Shown in pieces: positions 47,885-59,401 of a stretch of DNA of 64,000 bases. Source of the DNA: Procambarus clarkii (lineage: Eukaryota; Arthropoda; Malacostraca; Decapoda; Cambaridae). The position numbers were made by a program, and so were the translations under genes. The stretch spans positions 19,672,702-19,736,701 of the forward strand of contig NC_091156.1 of the NCBI RefSeq assembly GCF_040958095.1. The letters are read 5' to 3'. The notes below the pieces were generated by a model that was not told the DNA's origin, searched no databases, and saw only the letters and a list, made by a program, of their open reading frames with translations. Numbering within the stretch: position 1 is the first letter of the stretch; every line of letters starts with the position of its first letter.

Positions 47885-48040
47885 TAGAATTAGAATTAGA
47901 ATTAAAATATTTATTTAGGTAAATGTACATACATAAAGAGATTTTACAAAGTTTGTTGGCTTTATAGATAGAGCTAGTACATACAATGCCTAAAGCCACT
48001 ATTACGCAAAGCGTTTCGGGCAGAAGCAGGCGTTTCGGGC
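47885..48040 (-). mobile_element. LINE family C 3' end
   Basis: TATTTATTTAGGTAAATGTA, GCCTAAAGCCACTATTACGC and AAAGCGTTTCGGGCAGAAGC match the minus-strand 3' end at 49620-49770. A (GAATTA)n run precedes it at 47887-47910. Confidence 0.65.
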
Positions 48041-48165
48041 GGAAGGTTAACAAAAGTACATCTCGCAATTCTAGAGGATGGAACGAAAGGAATATGATCG
48101 TAACATACAAGATACTGATGGAAATAAACAAGGTGGATAGTGATAGTTTCTTCAGATTCAGAGAA
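48041..48165 (+). mobile_element. LINE family B relic
   Basis: [20 protein letters not shown] resembles the DMITTYKILRGIDRVN part of the family B RT C-terminus. It ends in the (TC)n run. Confidence 0.45.
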
Positions 48166-48169
48166 GTGG

Positions 48170-48276
<107 letters not shown>

Positions 48277-48359
48277 TTACACCCCTCCTACTGGCAGAAG
48301 AACTATGCCTACCGCTGAAGCTATTTTTCACAAAATCTCTGGACCAAGGGATAGTCCCC

Positions 48360-48990
48360 CCCCCCCCCCAGAGTGGAAATATGCAAATGTCACCCATATT
48401 TTCAAAAAAGACAGAAGGAGCTCGGCAGAAAACTACCGGCCGATCTCACATTTACACACTCATGGAGAGAATCGTAAGGGAGAGAATCATTCACCATCTT
48501 TCAGTAAACAACTTTATAATATCGACGCAACATGGGTTTGTTAAAAATAGATCCTGCCTTACAAACTTGCTCACAGTTTTGGAACCGGTAACGAGCTACT
48601 CAGATAAAGGACTCCCGGTGGATGTAGTATACTTGGATTTTTCTAAAGCCTTTGATAAGATACCACATGTAAGACTGGCGAGGAAATTTGCAGGCTCATG
48701 GAATAAATGGTAGATTACTGGAATGAATATAACAATGGTTAAAACCAAGAAAACAAAGGGTCGTGCTAAATGGGAGTGAATCTGACTGGAGAAATGTGGT
48801 AAGTAGGGTACCACAGGGGTTTATTTTGGGGCCAACCTCTGGTATCCATGCTTTTTGTCATAGATACACTAACGATATGGATGAGAGTATTTCAATCCAC
48901 ATTATCTAATTTGCAGATGACACAAAGATATATGGTAAAGTAGGATATGAGAATGATACATGAAGCCTTATATAGCCTACGTGAACTAAG
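48360..48990 (+). mobile_element. LINE family B RT fragment, decayed
   Basis: [20 protein letters not shown] and YRPIS, then (other frame) [38 protein letters not shown] and VDVVYLDFSKAFDKIPH (RT motif A). A degenerate GVPQG region follows at about 48805-48830, then FADDTKIYGKV at about 48910-48940 (motif C). At least two frameshifts are visible. The 3' end is cut short. Confidence 0.8.
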
Positions 48991-49048
48991 CAAATGCACA
49001 CGATGTGTCACAATAACGTGGCTAAAGATATGAGGACCACACCACCCG

Positions 49049-49240
49049 CCAAACAAACTCCGAAACTACGACGTTGGTACAACGTTCGAACAAGTTTTAA
49101 CACCTAACCAGTTATAACAACCAATATAGCAAGTTGTAACAACGTTCTAATACGTCATAAACACGTTAAGCCAAGATTTAACAGCTTTATTACAAGTTGT
49201 AACAAACAGAAAATAGAGACAGTTTCGGTTTGTGTTTCCA
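49049..49240. mobile_element. Second copy of the 16-bp-TIR MITE
   Basis: The right end GTTTCGGTTTGTGTTT is identical to the copy at 10821-11010. The left end has one small insertion and one substitution (AAACAAACTCCGAAAC). The interior is almost identical over about 150 bp. Confidence 0.85.
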
Positions 49241-49614
49241 GGGCACACATCAAAAGATGGAGAAGCGGCGACGTTTCGGTCCGTCCTGAATTTTACCCGA
49301 AGGCCACTAACACTAATGGCCTCGACGAGGACATGAAGCCGGCGGCTTGTCAATGGTCCTCCCATTTCCCCGAAGCAGTTTGATGAAGAAAAAGAGTATG
49401 TATGTATGTACTACTTGGAGTCAAAATCCACCATTCACTGAAAGTTGCACAACAGGTAGGATCAGCAGTCAAAAAATTAACCAAACCCTTGGAATAATCA
49501 AGCGTGCCTTTAACTCTAAGGAAAAGAAGGTAGTGATTCAATTGTATAAATCTTCAATAATTGTATAAATCTAATTTCTTATATACATCAATGATTTGCC
49601 ACCAAATGTTTCTA
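49241..49614. other. Spacer with possible retroelement debris
   Basis: Contains fragments such as GGCGACGTTTCGGTCCGTCC (49265) and a plus-strand frame like QTLGIIKRAFNSKEKKVVI that could be RT C-terminal debris. Too degraded to assign. Confidence 0.35.
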
Positions 49615-49630
49615 ACATTCTTAAACCTAT

Positions 49631-49669
<39 letters not shown>

Positions 49670-51185
49670 TGCATATACAAGAATGTACATAAGGAATGTG
49701 AGGATACAAATATGGTAATTACAGTCTTGTAAAGCCACTAGCACGCGCAGTGTTTCGGGCAGGTCCTTAATCTAAGAAAATTTTAAGGAGGTAAATACTT
49801 GCAAAATTTATAGACAAAAAATGATAACAGATTACATGGAATGAAAAAAAAAGAAGATGAGAGAAAATTATAGGTACAGTATATTAAAGCACATAGGTAG
49901 CTATGATTGATTGCAATGACAGCTTAAAATGGTAGTTGACAACAAATTGGTAGGCACAATACAGCAGAAACAATATAAGATTGATTGCAATGACAGCTTG
50001 AATGGTAGTTGACAAAAATTGGTAGTCACAATACAGCATATGGCTAGCACATAAAAGAAGACAGCAATGAACACAATGATAAGGTTGTTTGATGTTACAT
50101 AAAAATTAGGAGATTGGGTAACACTAGGTACAGAGCAAATTTAAAGCTCAGTGTTGGAAACTAAATAGATGAAGTTAGGTACTTTTTGGTTTTGCTTTTA
50201 AGTAAGGCAAAAGTTTTACAGTTTTTCAATTCACTAGGGAGTGAGTTCCATAGACTAGGTCCCTTAATTTGCATAGAGTGTTTACACAGATTAAGTTTGA
50301 CCCTGGGGATATCAAAGAGATATTTATTTCTGGTGTGGTGATAATGGGTCCTATTACATCTGTCCAGGGAGAGTTTCAGAGCATGGTTTGCATTTAAGAA
50401 CAGGGTTTTGTAAATGTAGTTGACACAAGAGAATGTGTGGAGGGAGTTAATATTTAGCAAGTTTAGGGATTTAAACAAGGGAGCTGAGTGTTGTCTGAAA
50501 GCAGAGTTAGTTATTATTCTGATAGCAGATTTTTGCTGTGTGATGATGGGCTTAAGGTGGTTTGCAGTGGTAGACCCCCATGCACAGATACCATAATTAA
50601 GATAGGGGTAGATTAGTGCATAATATAGTGAAGGAGAGCAGAGTTAGGAACATAATATCTGATTTTGGAGAGTATACCAACTGTCTTAGAGACTTTCTTA
50701 GTTATGTGTTGAATGTGGGTGCTGAAGTTGAGTCTCTTGTCTAGGAATAGGCCAAGAAACTTGCCATCATTTTTATTACTGATGTTAATGTTGTCTATCT
50801 GTAGCTGAATTGCATTTGATGATTTGCTACCAAATAAGATGTAGTAAGTCTTTTCGATGTTTAATGTTAGTTTGTTCGTTGACATCCATAAGTGGACTTT
50901 TTTTAATTCATTATTCACAACATTATTTAGTGTATGTGGGTTGAGGTTTGAGTAGATAAGGGTAGTATCGTCAGCAAACAATATAGGTTTGAGAATATTA
51001 GAGACATTAGGCAGATCGTTTATATATATAAGAAATAGAAGAGGTCCTAAGATGCTGCCCTGTGGCACTCCAACGGTAATTGGTAGAGTGGAAGAAGTTG
51101 TATCATTGATGGTTACATATTGGTGTCTGTCACTAAGATAGGATCGGATGTAGTCATCTATACTATTTGTTGACGATACTGCCTT
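49615..51185 (-). mobile_element. LINE family C, 5'-truncated (RT and 3' end)
   Basis: Minus strand from about 51180: SIDDYIRSYLSDRHQYVTIN, GVPQGSILGPLLFLIYINDL, FADDTTLIYSN (motif C), HLWMSTNKLTLNIEKTYYIL, FLGLFLDKRLNFSTHIQHIT and KKVSKTVGILSKIRYYVPNS. One frameshift at about 50640 follows, then the C-terminal part at 50161-50478 (SLNLLNINSLHTFSCVNYIY, GPSLWNSLPSELKNCKTFAL). The 3' untranslated region runs to a (TAAA)n-type tail at 49628-49670. Compared with the other LINEs here it is well preserved. The open frame extending beyond 51185 to 51299 is antisense to a neighbouring fragment. Confidence 0.85.
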
Positions 51186-51224
51186 CATCAGTTCTGATCC
51201 TAACCCCTCCCCCCACACACACAC

Positions 51225-51384
51225 ACTAAATAATATTGTCAATAATGAATCTAAAAAAGTCCACTCATAGATGTCAACCAATAAACTTACATTAAACATA
51301 GAAAAGACCTACTACATTTAATTAGGTAGTAAATCATCCAATCATATTCAATTCAGATAGACAATGTTAACATTACCAATAAAA
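51225..51384 (+). mobile_element. LINE family C fragment in opposite orientation
   Basis: The plus strand repeats the RT segment NNVVNNELKKVH-MSTNKLTLNIEK with stops and frameshifts. It lies head to head with the minus-strand copy and appears to continue at 51645-51745, interrupted by the left arm of the fold-back repeat. Confidence 0.7.
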
Positions 51385-52020
51385 GTTAGTTAGTTTAGTT
51401 TAGTTCATTTATTATGCACCCCATACCCATCTAGTGGGCGGTAGTGGAAAGGGTTACAGAGGCACATAATGGGCTCAGGGACTGAACCCCACAATTCATT
51501 TAGTTAAGCAAGTTACAATCTTGATGAGCTAGTTACAAAATTCAATATAAGTCGTCACATCAACAATGGGTTCGAGATCGACCTCAAGTACAGGTTCTAA
51601 ATTAAGCAACTGACATGTGTGGAGAGCTAGTGTCACAATTTATATGTTTGTCCTGCACACCTGCCTACACAAAAGACTGAACTTCAGCACCCGCACACAA
51701 CACATCGCAAAAAAAGTATCAAAAACGGTCGGTATACTAGATGGGGGCGGTGTGCAGGATCAACATATTAATTGTGACACCAGTTCTCCACATATGTCAC
51801 ATATTGCTTAATTTAGAAACAATACTTGTTGTCGATCTCGAACCCATTGGTGATGTGACGATATGTATTGAATTTTGTAACTAGCTCATCAAGATTGTAA
51901 CTTGCTTAGCTAAATGAATTGTGGGGTTCAGTCCCTGAGCCCATTATGTGCCTCTGTAACCCTTTCCACTACCGCCCACAGGATGGGTATTGGGTGCATA
52001 ATAAATGAACTAAACTAACT
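51385..52020. repeat. Large fold-back repeat with a LINE fragment as spacer
   Basis: Arms of about 250 bp (51385-51641 and 51769-52020) are inverted copies of each other. The outer ends are GTTTAGTTCATTTATTATGC and its complement, and the inner ends are TGTCACAATT and its complement. The spacer (51642-51768) contains plus-strand RLNFSTRTQHIAKKVSKTVG, a piece of LINE family C. The arms show many small differences and no open frame. Confidence 0.85.
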
Positions 52021-52079
52021 CCACACATTGCCATGTACATACTATGTACATGTACAAAACCTTATTCCTAAATGCTAAA

Positions 52080-52357
52080 GCAATCCCCGTGGTGTAGTGA
52101 TAAGACACTCGCCTGGCGTTTCACGAGCACTTTGTCCGGGGTTCGTATCCTGGCCGGGGAAGATTTATTGGGCGTCACTCAAATGTAGCCTCTGGTCACC
52201 CAACAATAAAATGGGTATCTGGTTGTTAAACGATTTGGTGGGGTCATATTCCGGGGAACATAGGACTAAGGACCGGCCCGAAACGCTACGCGTGCTAGTG
52301 GCCGTTTAAGAATGTAACAACTCTTGTATATATAGATAAATAAATAAATAATAAACA
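52080..52357 (+). mobile_element. tRNA-derived SINE, family E
   Basis: A clear tRNA-like head: CCCCGTGGTGTAGTGATAAG (A box TGGTGTAGTGA), then GTCCGGGGTTCGTATCCTGG (B box GGTTCGTATCC). A body contains AAAATGGGTATCTGGTTG. The tail GGCCCGAAACGCTACGCGTG, CTAGTGGCC and CTCTTGTATA, ending in (AAAT)n, matches the 3' end of LINE family C. Confidence 0.85.
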
Positions 52358-52494
52358 ATAATGGGAGAGTGCGTGTGTGCGTCAGAGTGCGCACACGGGC
52401 CAGACTGGGCTGTGTGGGGTACAAGCTGACAGTGAGGACGGGATCTCGGGGAGGGGCGGTGTGCACTACAGCACTCGTCTACCACAAAGACATT

Positions 52495-52659
52495 ATGGCT
52501 CCATTTCAACATTTCTTGATCGTGTTAGCCTTGGGATACATAAGAATGTATGACGGAGTGGTCCTGGACGACAATCTGTGCCAACAGAGCGTCAACTGCT
52601 ACCACAACCAGTCCGGGCTCTGTGGCCTTCATGGGGACATCTTATCCTGTCGTCACCAG
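52495..52659 (+). CDS. Candidate first coding exon: secreted cysteine-rich protein (family unknown)
   Basis: ATG in strong context (A at -3, G at +4) opens 55 codons that end at CACCAG followed by GTAAAT, a good splice donor, in phase 0. Residues 1-21 look like a signal peptide: short polar start, hydrophobic FLIVLALGYI, cleavage possible before about residue 22. The mature part has four cysteines with spacing C-x5-C-x7-C-x8-C (residues 29, 35, 43, 52) and one NQS glycosylation site at residues 38-40. The composition is unlike the surrounding repeats. I do not recognise the family. The frame stays open to 52737 past the donor, but that stretch looks intronic. Downstream exons were not found. 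Transcription is unproven, and a retroelement or chance origin cannot be excluded. Confidence 0.4.
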
Positions 52660-53010
52660 GTAAATTCTTACAGCTTCACTGAATGGACCTTTAAATACTC
52701 AACTGATTACGATGAAACGTGCATAGCTCTTAGTTAAATTGTCTTGGGAATATATTCCAGAAGATGACTAGTGGACTGGCGTTGTAGGTTAGTGGTGCGA
52801 CGCTTGGGGACATTAGTGGCAAGGACAGTTAAAACTGGCTATAATAACTGCCAGGGGGTAAATACCTGGTCTCGGCCTCATATGTGGCTTTAGGGGAATA
52901 TTCGGTAGGCCATGTTTGACTTTCTGTCCAAAGTGGGATACAATATATCCATGTCTGCTTACAAGTCACGGGAGTGCCGTAAGGGGCACTGCTGGAGCAA
53001 TTTTTCTTTC
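52660..53010. other. Presumed intron or intergenic sequence
   Basis: No further exon with matching phase was recognised. Confidence 0.35.
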
Positions 53011-53125
53011 TTGTAAAATTATTTATTATATTCAAGAAGGTACATAGAGTTTGTGAGAGTATATAACATTGGTGTTCTTATATTCATGCAAAGCCACTTA
53101 ACATGCATAGCATTTCAGACAATAT
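53011..53125 (-). mobile_element. LINE family C 3' end
   Basis: TTCAAGAAGGTACATAGAGT, GTGAGAGTATATAACATT, CAAAGCCACTTAACATGC and AGCATTTCAGACA match the family C 3' end in minus orientation. Confidence 0.65.
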
Positions 53126-53340
53126 ATAAAATATATATAAAATATATGTATTATACAGTATTATATATATCAAACAGTCAAATGACATTAATATTAACAA
53201 TATTGAGGCAAAATGTTCTTTTAGTTGCACTTGGCAAGTCTCAAATAACTTTTAATTGCATTTGTCATCTTAAAAGATTAGACAACTTTCGTCTCAAAAA
53301 GACAAAATTATACAATAGGCTATTTTAATGTTAATGATTC

Positions 53341-53551
53341 CCTTTGTCAGAGACAGGAAGCCAGTACTTAGGCCTGAGGTCCCCTGAAGGTAACTACTAA
53401 CCTGCCCCAGGATGCAGCCAACTGCTTAACTCTCACATACTGCTACGGTAAAAGAGGTGAAAGGAAAACTTGCCCCGTTTCTGACCTGCCCAGGAATTGA
53501 ACCTGGGTCCTGGGGTTGTGAGCTGAGGATATAGACCACCATACTATAGGA
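53341..53551 (-). mobile_element. SINE, family C-like
   Basis: Minus strand: B-box-like CCCAGGTTCAATTCCTGGGC, central segment (CCTTTCACCTC, GTAGCAGTATGTGAGAGTTA, GCATCCTGGG), then tail GCCTAAGTACTGGCTTCCTG and CTCTGACAAAG. Confidence 0.7.
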
Positions 53552-53616
53552 TCCATAAAACTAATGGTATCTAATAGTAACCAGTTAAATTTAATATTAT
53601 CGTGTTCACGTGTCTA

Positions 53617-53855
53617 TAATTTTTGTCAGGGACAGTTAGCGTGTGTATATTATACTTTAAGCTAAGCTTGTATAGAGGTCCCCAAGGACCAAGTACTGAG
53701 CCTCCCAGGATGCAACCCAACAACAATTGCCTAACTCCCGGGTACCTATTTACTGGTAGATAAAGAGGCATTAGGCAAAAGGAAACATGCCTAACAATTT
53801 CTCCTGCTTGGGAATCAAACCTAGGATCCCCTATTGTGAGTTCACAATGAAACCA
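53617..53855 (-). mobile_element. SINE, family C-like
   Basis: Minus strand: B-box-like CTAGGTTTGATTCCCAAG, central segment (CCAGTAAATAGGTACCCGGG, AGTTAGGCAATTGTTG, GCATCCTGGG), then tail CTCAGTACTTGGTCCTTGGG, ACCTCTATACAAGC and CCCTGACAAA. It lies 65 bp from the previous copy. Confidence 0.75.
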
Positions 53856-53984
53856 ATTATGCAAAAAATTTGCAAATTTTCAAATTTATGGGTCATACTT
53901 GATTTAATTTGTTTTCTAATTTTCAGAGATGTATAGTTCTTAAACTGTAGGATGACACAAGGGGAAATACTTTGAAAAGTGCAT

Positions 53985-54560
53985 TATGAGTACAGTACAG
54001 GGGTACCTCAGTTTTAAGAGTTTAATTCATTCCTGGAGACGGCTCGTATTCCGGAAACTCGAATTCCGAAGCTAATTTCCCCATAAGAAATAATGGGAAA
54101 TGAATTAATCCGTTCCTGACTACCCCAAAAACCCCACATCAAACTAAATTTTTATACCTAATTCATCTAAATAAACCTACAAAACTATGTTCAAGTTATT
54201 ACTTACCTTGCTGTTGAATGCTGTAGGCGTATGGAAGATGGTGAGGAGGGGGAAGGAGGAGAGGAGTTACTGTTTGGAAGGGGAGTCCCTTTCCATTATC
54301 ACATCAGGCAGTGAGGACCTTTCTGGTGTGCTCTCCCTGGCACGTTTTATCTCAGTGCCACTAGGTCCTGGTTGAGGCTCGCTGCTCGATTTTCAACTTT
54401 GCAGTTCTTCCCATACTTCACACATTTTCTTAATCAAGAAGGGACATCCTCTACTACCTCTACTCACAGCTATTTTCTTAGGTTGAACCTTATCAATGAC
54501 TTTCTTGAGACCCATGGCGAGATATATAATAACTTTTATGCTCAAATGGCCAAAAAAACG
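53985..54560 (-). mobile_element. Possible pogo/Tigger-like DNA transposon remnant
   Basis: The left end CAGGGGTACCTCAGTTTTAA after TACAGTA, and the inner AATTTCCCCATAAGAAATAA, resemble the termini of Tigger-type elements (recollection). A minus-strand frame near 54515-54380 reads MGLKKVIDKVQPKKIAVSRG and a short continuation (MCEVWEEL) to a stop. The right side runs into the assembly gap. Assignment is tentative. Confidence 0.4.
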
Positions 54561-54590
54561 ACATAAAACTGTAAATCCTTGTGAAATTCA

Positions 54591-55090
54591 NNNNNNNNNN
54601 NNNNNNNNNNNNNNNNNNNNNNNNNNNNNNNNNNNNNNNNNNNNNNNNNNNNNNNNNNNNNNNNNNNNNNNNNNNNNNNNNNNNNNNNNNNNNNNNNNNN
54701 NNNNNNNNNNNNNNNNNNNNNNNNNNNNNNNNNNNNNNNNNNNNNNNNNNNNNNNNNNNNNNNNNNNNNNNNNNNNNNNNNNNNNNNNNNNNNNNNNNNN
54801 NNNNNNNNNNNNNNNNNNNNNNNNNNNNNNNNNNNNNNNNNNNNNNNNNNNNNNNNNNNNNNNNNNNNNNNNNNNNNNNNNNNNNNNNNNNNNNNNNNNN
54901 NNNNNNNNNNNNNNNNNNNNNNNNNNNNNNNNNNNNNNNNNNNNNNNNNNNNNNNNNNNNNNNNNNNNNNNNNNNNNNNNNNNNNNNNNNNNNNNNNNNN
55001 NNNNNNNNNNNNNNNNNNNNNNNNNNNNNNNNNNNNNNNNNNNNNNNNNNNNNNNNNNNNNNNNNNNNNNNNNNNNNNNNNNNNNNNNNN
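54591..55090. other. Assembly gap (500 N)
   Basis: Exactly 500 undetermined bases, a placeholder length. The right edge lies within a 30-bp minisatellite. Confidence 0.99.
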
Positions 55091-55769
55091 TCAGGCTGGT
55101 ACCACAATCCAAGTCCTCTATCAGGCTGGTACCACAATCCAGGTCCTCTCTCAGGCTGGTACCACAATCCAGGTCCTCTCACAGGCCGGTACCACAATCC
55201 AAGTCCTCTATCAGGCTGGTACCACAATCCAGGTCCTCTCTCAGGCTGGTACCACAATCCAGGTCCTCTCACAGGCCGGTACCACAATCCAAGTCCTCTA
55301 TCAGGCTGGTACCACAATCCAAGTCCTCTCTCAGTCTGGTACCACAATCCAGGTTCTCTATCAGGCTGGTACCACAATCCAAGTCCTCTATCAGGCTGGT
55401 ACCACAATCCAGGTCCTCTATCAGACTGGTACCACAATCCAGGTCCTCTCTCAGGCTGTTACCACAATCCAGGTCCTCTCTCAGGCTGGTACCACAATCC
55501 AAGTCCTCGCTCCGGCTGGTACCACAATCCAGGTCCTCTCTCAGGCTGGTACCACAATCCAGGTCCTCTCTCAGGCTGGTACCACAATCCAAGTCCTCTC
55601 TCAGGCTGGTACCACAATCCAAGAACTCTCTCAGGCTGGTACCACAATCCAGGTCCTCTCTCAGGCTGGTACCACAATCCAGGGCCTCTCTCAGGCTGGT
55701 ACCACAATCCAAGAACTCTCTCAGGCTGGTACCACAATCCAGGTCCTCTCTCAGGCTGGTACCACAATT
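55091..55769. repeat. 30-bp minisatellite (at least 22 copies, left end lost in the gap)
   Basis: Units contain TCAGGCTGGTACCACAATCC and AGGTCCTCTC (each with a GGTACC site), with AAGTCCTCTA and AAGAACTC variants. Frames of 102-479 codons are repeat and gap artefacts. Confidence 0.97.
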
Positions 55770-56224
55770 AAACAACAAACTGAGTACCATTTCCGATCTC
55801 CAAAGCTTTCCACTTGTAACCTGTTGCGTCTCTATCTTCTCTCTTCTTTTCTCTGTTTCCTATCCGAGAGGCATCCCCTCGACCATCCCAACACCTTCAC
55901 AGATGCATTGGCTTTGTTATCAAGTATTTATATGAGCACTTCACACAAGATGGTGTCAAACGCTCTCAGATATTCATGGAATATGCAGGGGACCCGCCTA
56001 GTATGGGTTTAGTAACAGGCAAGTGATGCAGTGCTAATTCGAATGTTCTCGATATCTCGCGCCCATATTATCATTTTGTCATAAAAGTAATGGATTATGT
56101 AAAAATAATAATCTACTGAATCGATAATAATACTTAGAAACGAGTTTTTGTAATGTTGCCAAGTTTTGCAGGGAACAATTTCAGCAACACCTGTAGTTAA
56201 CCTTTTCTCCTCTGTTTTCATTCG
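55770..56224. other. Spacer with possible RT debris
   Basis: Minus-strand SERLTPSCVK-like debris around 55920-55960 could derive from RT motif A (AFDT), but it is too short to assign. Nothing else recognised. Confidence 0.35.
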
Positions 56225-57195
<971 letters not shown>

Positions 57196-57411
57196 CATAA
57201 ATTAATTAATGCGTGCATTTTAAAACAATTTATATATATTTTTTTCATTATTCTATTATCGTGCCCAGGTCGCCCGTCCGACAAGTAAACTAGTATTCAT
57301 TTGTCCAGAAACGTTATTGTCCTCAGAGTCCTACCTATAAATGCCTCAGTTCCTACCTATAAATAATCTCTATACGACACATTGACAAGTCGTCAAGCCA
57401 CGTGCTCTCAC

Positions 57412-57610
57412 CTCCATTTCCAGTATGACAAGCAAAGACGAGCCAGAGGAGGGCGAGGCACCAGGCGCCCCGGCTGAAGCCCGCGTAGATGATGCTGGGG
57501 GCGCGAGGGAGGGGCACCTGGTCGTCCCCCCAGGTGTCGTACCTGGCCATCCCGTACAGCACCAGCGAGGCCACCGTCGTCGCCGCAGCCCACCCCAACA
57601 CCGTCTGCCA
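57412..57610 (-). CDS. nrf-6-like: nrf-6-like acyltransferase, internal exon (downstream of the two)
   Basis: Encodes 66 codons plus one base: WQTVLGWAAATTVASLVLYG, then a loop with DDQVPLPRAPSIIYAGFSRG, then AWCLALLWLVFACHTGNGG. Two membrane segments are visible (about exon residues 4-20 and 48-61). The SRGAWCLALLWLVFACHTGNGG-type end is typical of nose-resistant-to-fluoxetine-6 proteins, multi-pass acyltransferase 3 family members linked in C. elegans to lipid/yolk transport and the response to fluoxetine. The acceptor TAG precedes TGG at 57610 after a pyrimidine-rich stretch. The donor GGAG/GTGAG is at 57412/57411. The exon starts in phase 0, matching the end of the upstream exon, and ends in phase 1. 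High GC and a clean frame contrast with the flanking repeats. The next exon was not found and may lie in the gap or beyond the window. Confidence 0.9.
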
Positions 57611-57791
57611 CTACACCCAGCGGGAGAGGCAAATATTACTGGTCATGGAAGGACTGTGATTGTTTGGGGTCACAGAGAGGAACTGTGTCTTACTCCACCA
57701 TCCCTCCAAAACTCTCGTATTAAATATATCACCATTACTTACCTTGTGTGGTATTGCACTTAATTATTTATTCATTGTTAGCATCTCGCGA

Positions 57792-57885
57792 ATCGAACGC
57801 CGACGTTTGATACGCAAGAAACCAGACCACTTGTGTACCGACCAGTCCAAGTGGTTGGGCACCACTCCTTCCCTTCGTCTTATCC
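57792..57885 (+). mobile_element. SINE family D fragment
   Basis: GTCCAAGTGGTTGGGCACCA and GCGAATCGAACGCCGACG match parts of family D in a rearranged, diverged copy. Confidence 0.5.
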
Positions 57886-57997
57886 CAGTACCATGTTCAC
57901 ATATCCCAGCACCTTGTCCACATATCCCAGCACCTTGTCCACATATCCCAGCACCTTGTCCACATATCCCAGCACCTTGTCCACATATCCCAGCACG
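57886..57997. repeat. 21-bp tandem repeat (5 copies)
   Basis: Units of ATATCCCAGCACCTTGTCCA plus one base. Confidence 0.93.
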
Positions 57998-58399
57998 TAG
58001 TACTATGTGGTCCGACCCATCCTCCTACTATGAAGGTACTTACAGCAACCATTTGGTCACTACCAATATATCGTGATGGACTGGCAAAAAATTTGACTTT
58101 GTTATTAAATTTGGACAAATGTGAAATTTTTGAACGACAAAATAAATATAAGACCTATCCTAGCACCCCTAGGCCTAAAACACGCTATCTTAGGCCTAAT
58201 ATATTACATATATGTGCTACACTAGACTTAGGAATATTTAAGTATAGTTTTGGCTTTATTTTTCAGGACTATTCAATTCAAAGTACAAAAAAATGAAGGT
58301 TTTGGTGATCCATCACTACATATTGGTACTTACGACCAACTGGTTACTGTAAGTACTCTCACTTCAGGAGGACGAGTTGATATAGTCGTACAGGCTTAA

Positions 58400-58660
58400 T
58401 CCTATGATACTTCCCCCTCTCTATTAATCTCTCTTACACTCTCATCTATCCTTCCCTATCCCCCTTCTCCCCTTTTGTCCCCCAAAATCCCCCTCTCTAG
58501 CTCTCCTTCCCTTTCCACTCTCATTCCCAATCTCCCCCATCCTCTTTCCTTCCCTCTTCACCTTCCTCCTCCCTCCTCTTCTTCCCTTTCCCCAAACATC
58601 CCAACTCCCCCAACATCATTCCCCTTCTAGAGGGAACCCCATCTAGTAACATTAGAAACA
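58400..58660. repeat. CT-rich tract ending in CCCCATCTAGTAAC
   Basis: Pyrimidine-rich simple sequence with the same type of ending (AACCCCATCTAGTAACATTA) as at 38030-38045. Likely another copy of that unclassified repeat. Confidence 0.5.
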
Positions 58661-59401
58661 GGCTCAGTATTTTCAGAAATGTGTTAACCAAGCATTAATA
58701 TAACCAGAGTATCATGTATAGCTGCCGAGAGGCAACTTCCATACGCACATACGAGACACACTAGGTAGAACAACACATACCTCAAATGAAGGCTGTGGGA
58801 AAATATCCACTTAAGGTTAAGTTAGGCATGGCCTATAGGTGTATTATAAACACAATGGAGCACATGGCGCGGGTCTAGCCATTTTTAGATGTCAGACCAT
58901 ATTACTGTGGGCAGTAACGAAAGAAAAGTCGATTTAGCGAAATCAGACGTCGCATGACGCCAAAGAGAACCGATAGGTGCCGGTAATTAACCCTTGCCGG
59001 TAGTACCCTTTTCAGGTTACATTAATCAAATTACCATTTAAAAATGATCGATATTAATAATACAAATAAAAAATAGTTCAATATGAATAATACTTTGGGT
59101 AGTAAGCCGTTAGGACGGATAAATTAGGCAATCATGAGTTAATATCAAGAGTTTAATGGAGAGCGGGCAAGATACACCCACCTCACTCATTGCCACCTAG
59201 AGGTGAAGCGTCGTCAGCACGCCAGTCTCACACAACAACAGTCAGCAAGTTGGTCGACTGCTAGCGGCCGTGGAGTGAGGACGTTTACCGACCCTCCATG
59301 TCTGTTGGAGTTGTTTGCTGTTTTGGTCGCCAGGTGGTGTGGGCGTCCCTGCCCTACCAGTTTTGTTGCCTGCCTGGCTGCGTTGACGTGGCAGTTCTGA
59401 C

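Noticed and set aside
51185..51299. N-terminal 38 residues of the 228-codon minus-strand RT frame
   Set aside because: They are antisense to a plus-strand LINE fragment and a C-rich run. True RT similarity starts at about 51180.
52084..52160. Possible functional tRNA gene
   Set aside because: The A and B boxes are good, but the anticodon arm and acceptor stem do not form cleanly and a LINE-derived tail follows. It is a SINE.
57408..57763. Plus-strand and second minus-strand frames over the nrf-6-like exon
   Set aside because: These are shadows in other frames of the GC-rich exon at 57412-57610.
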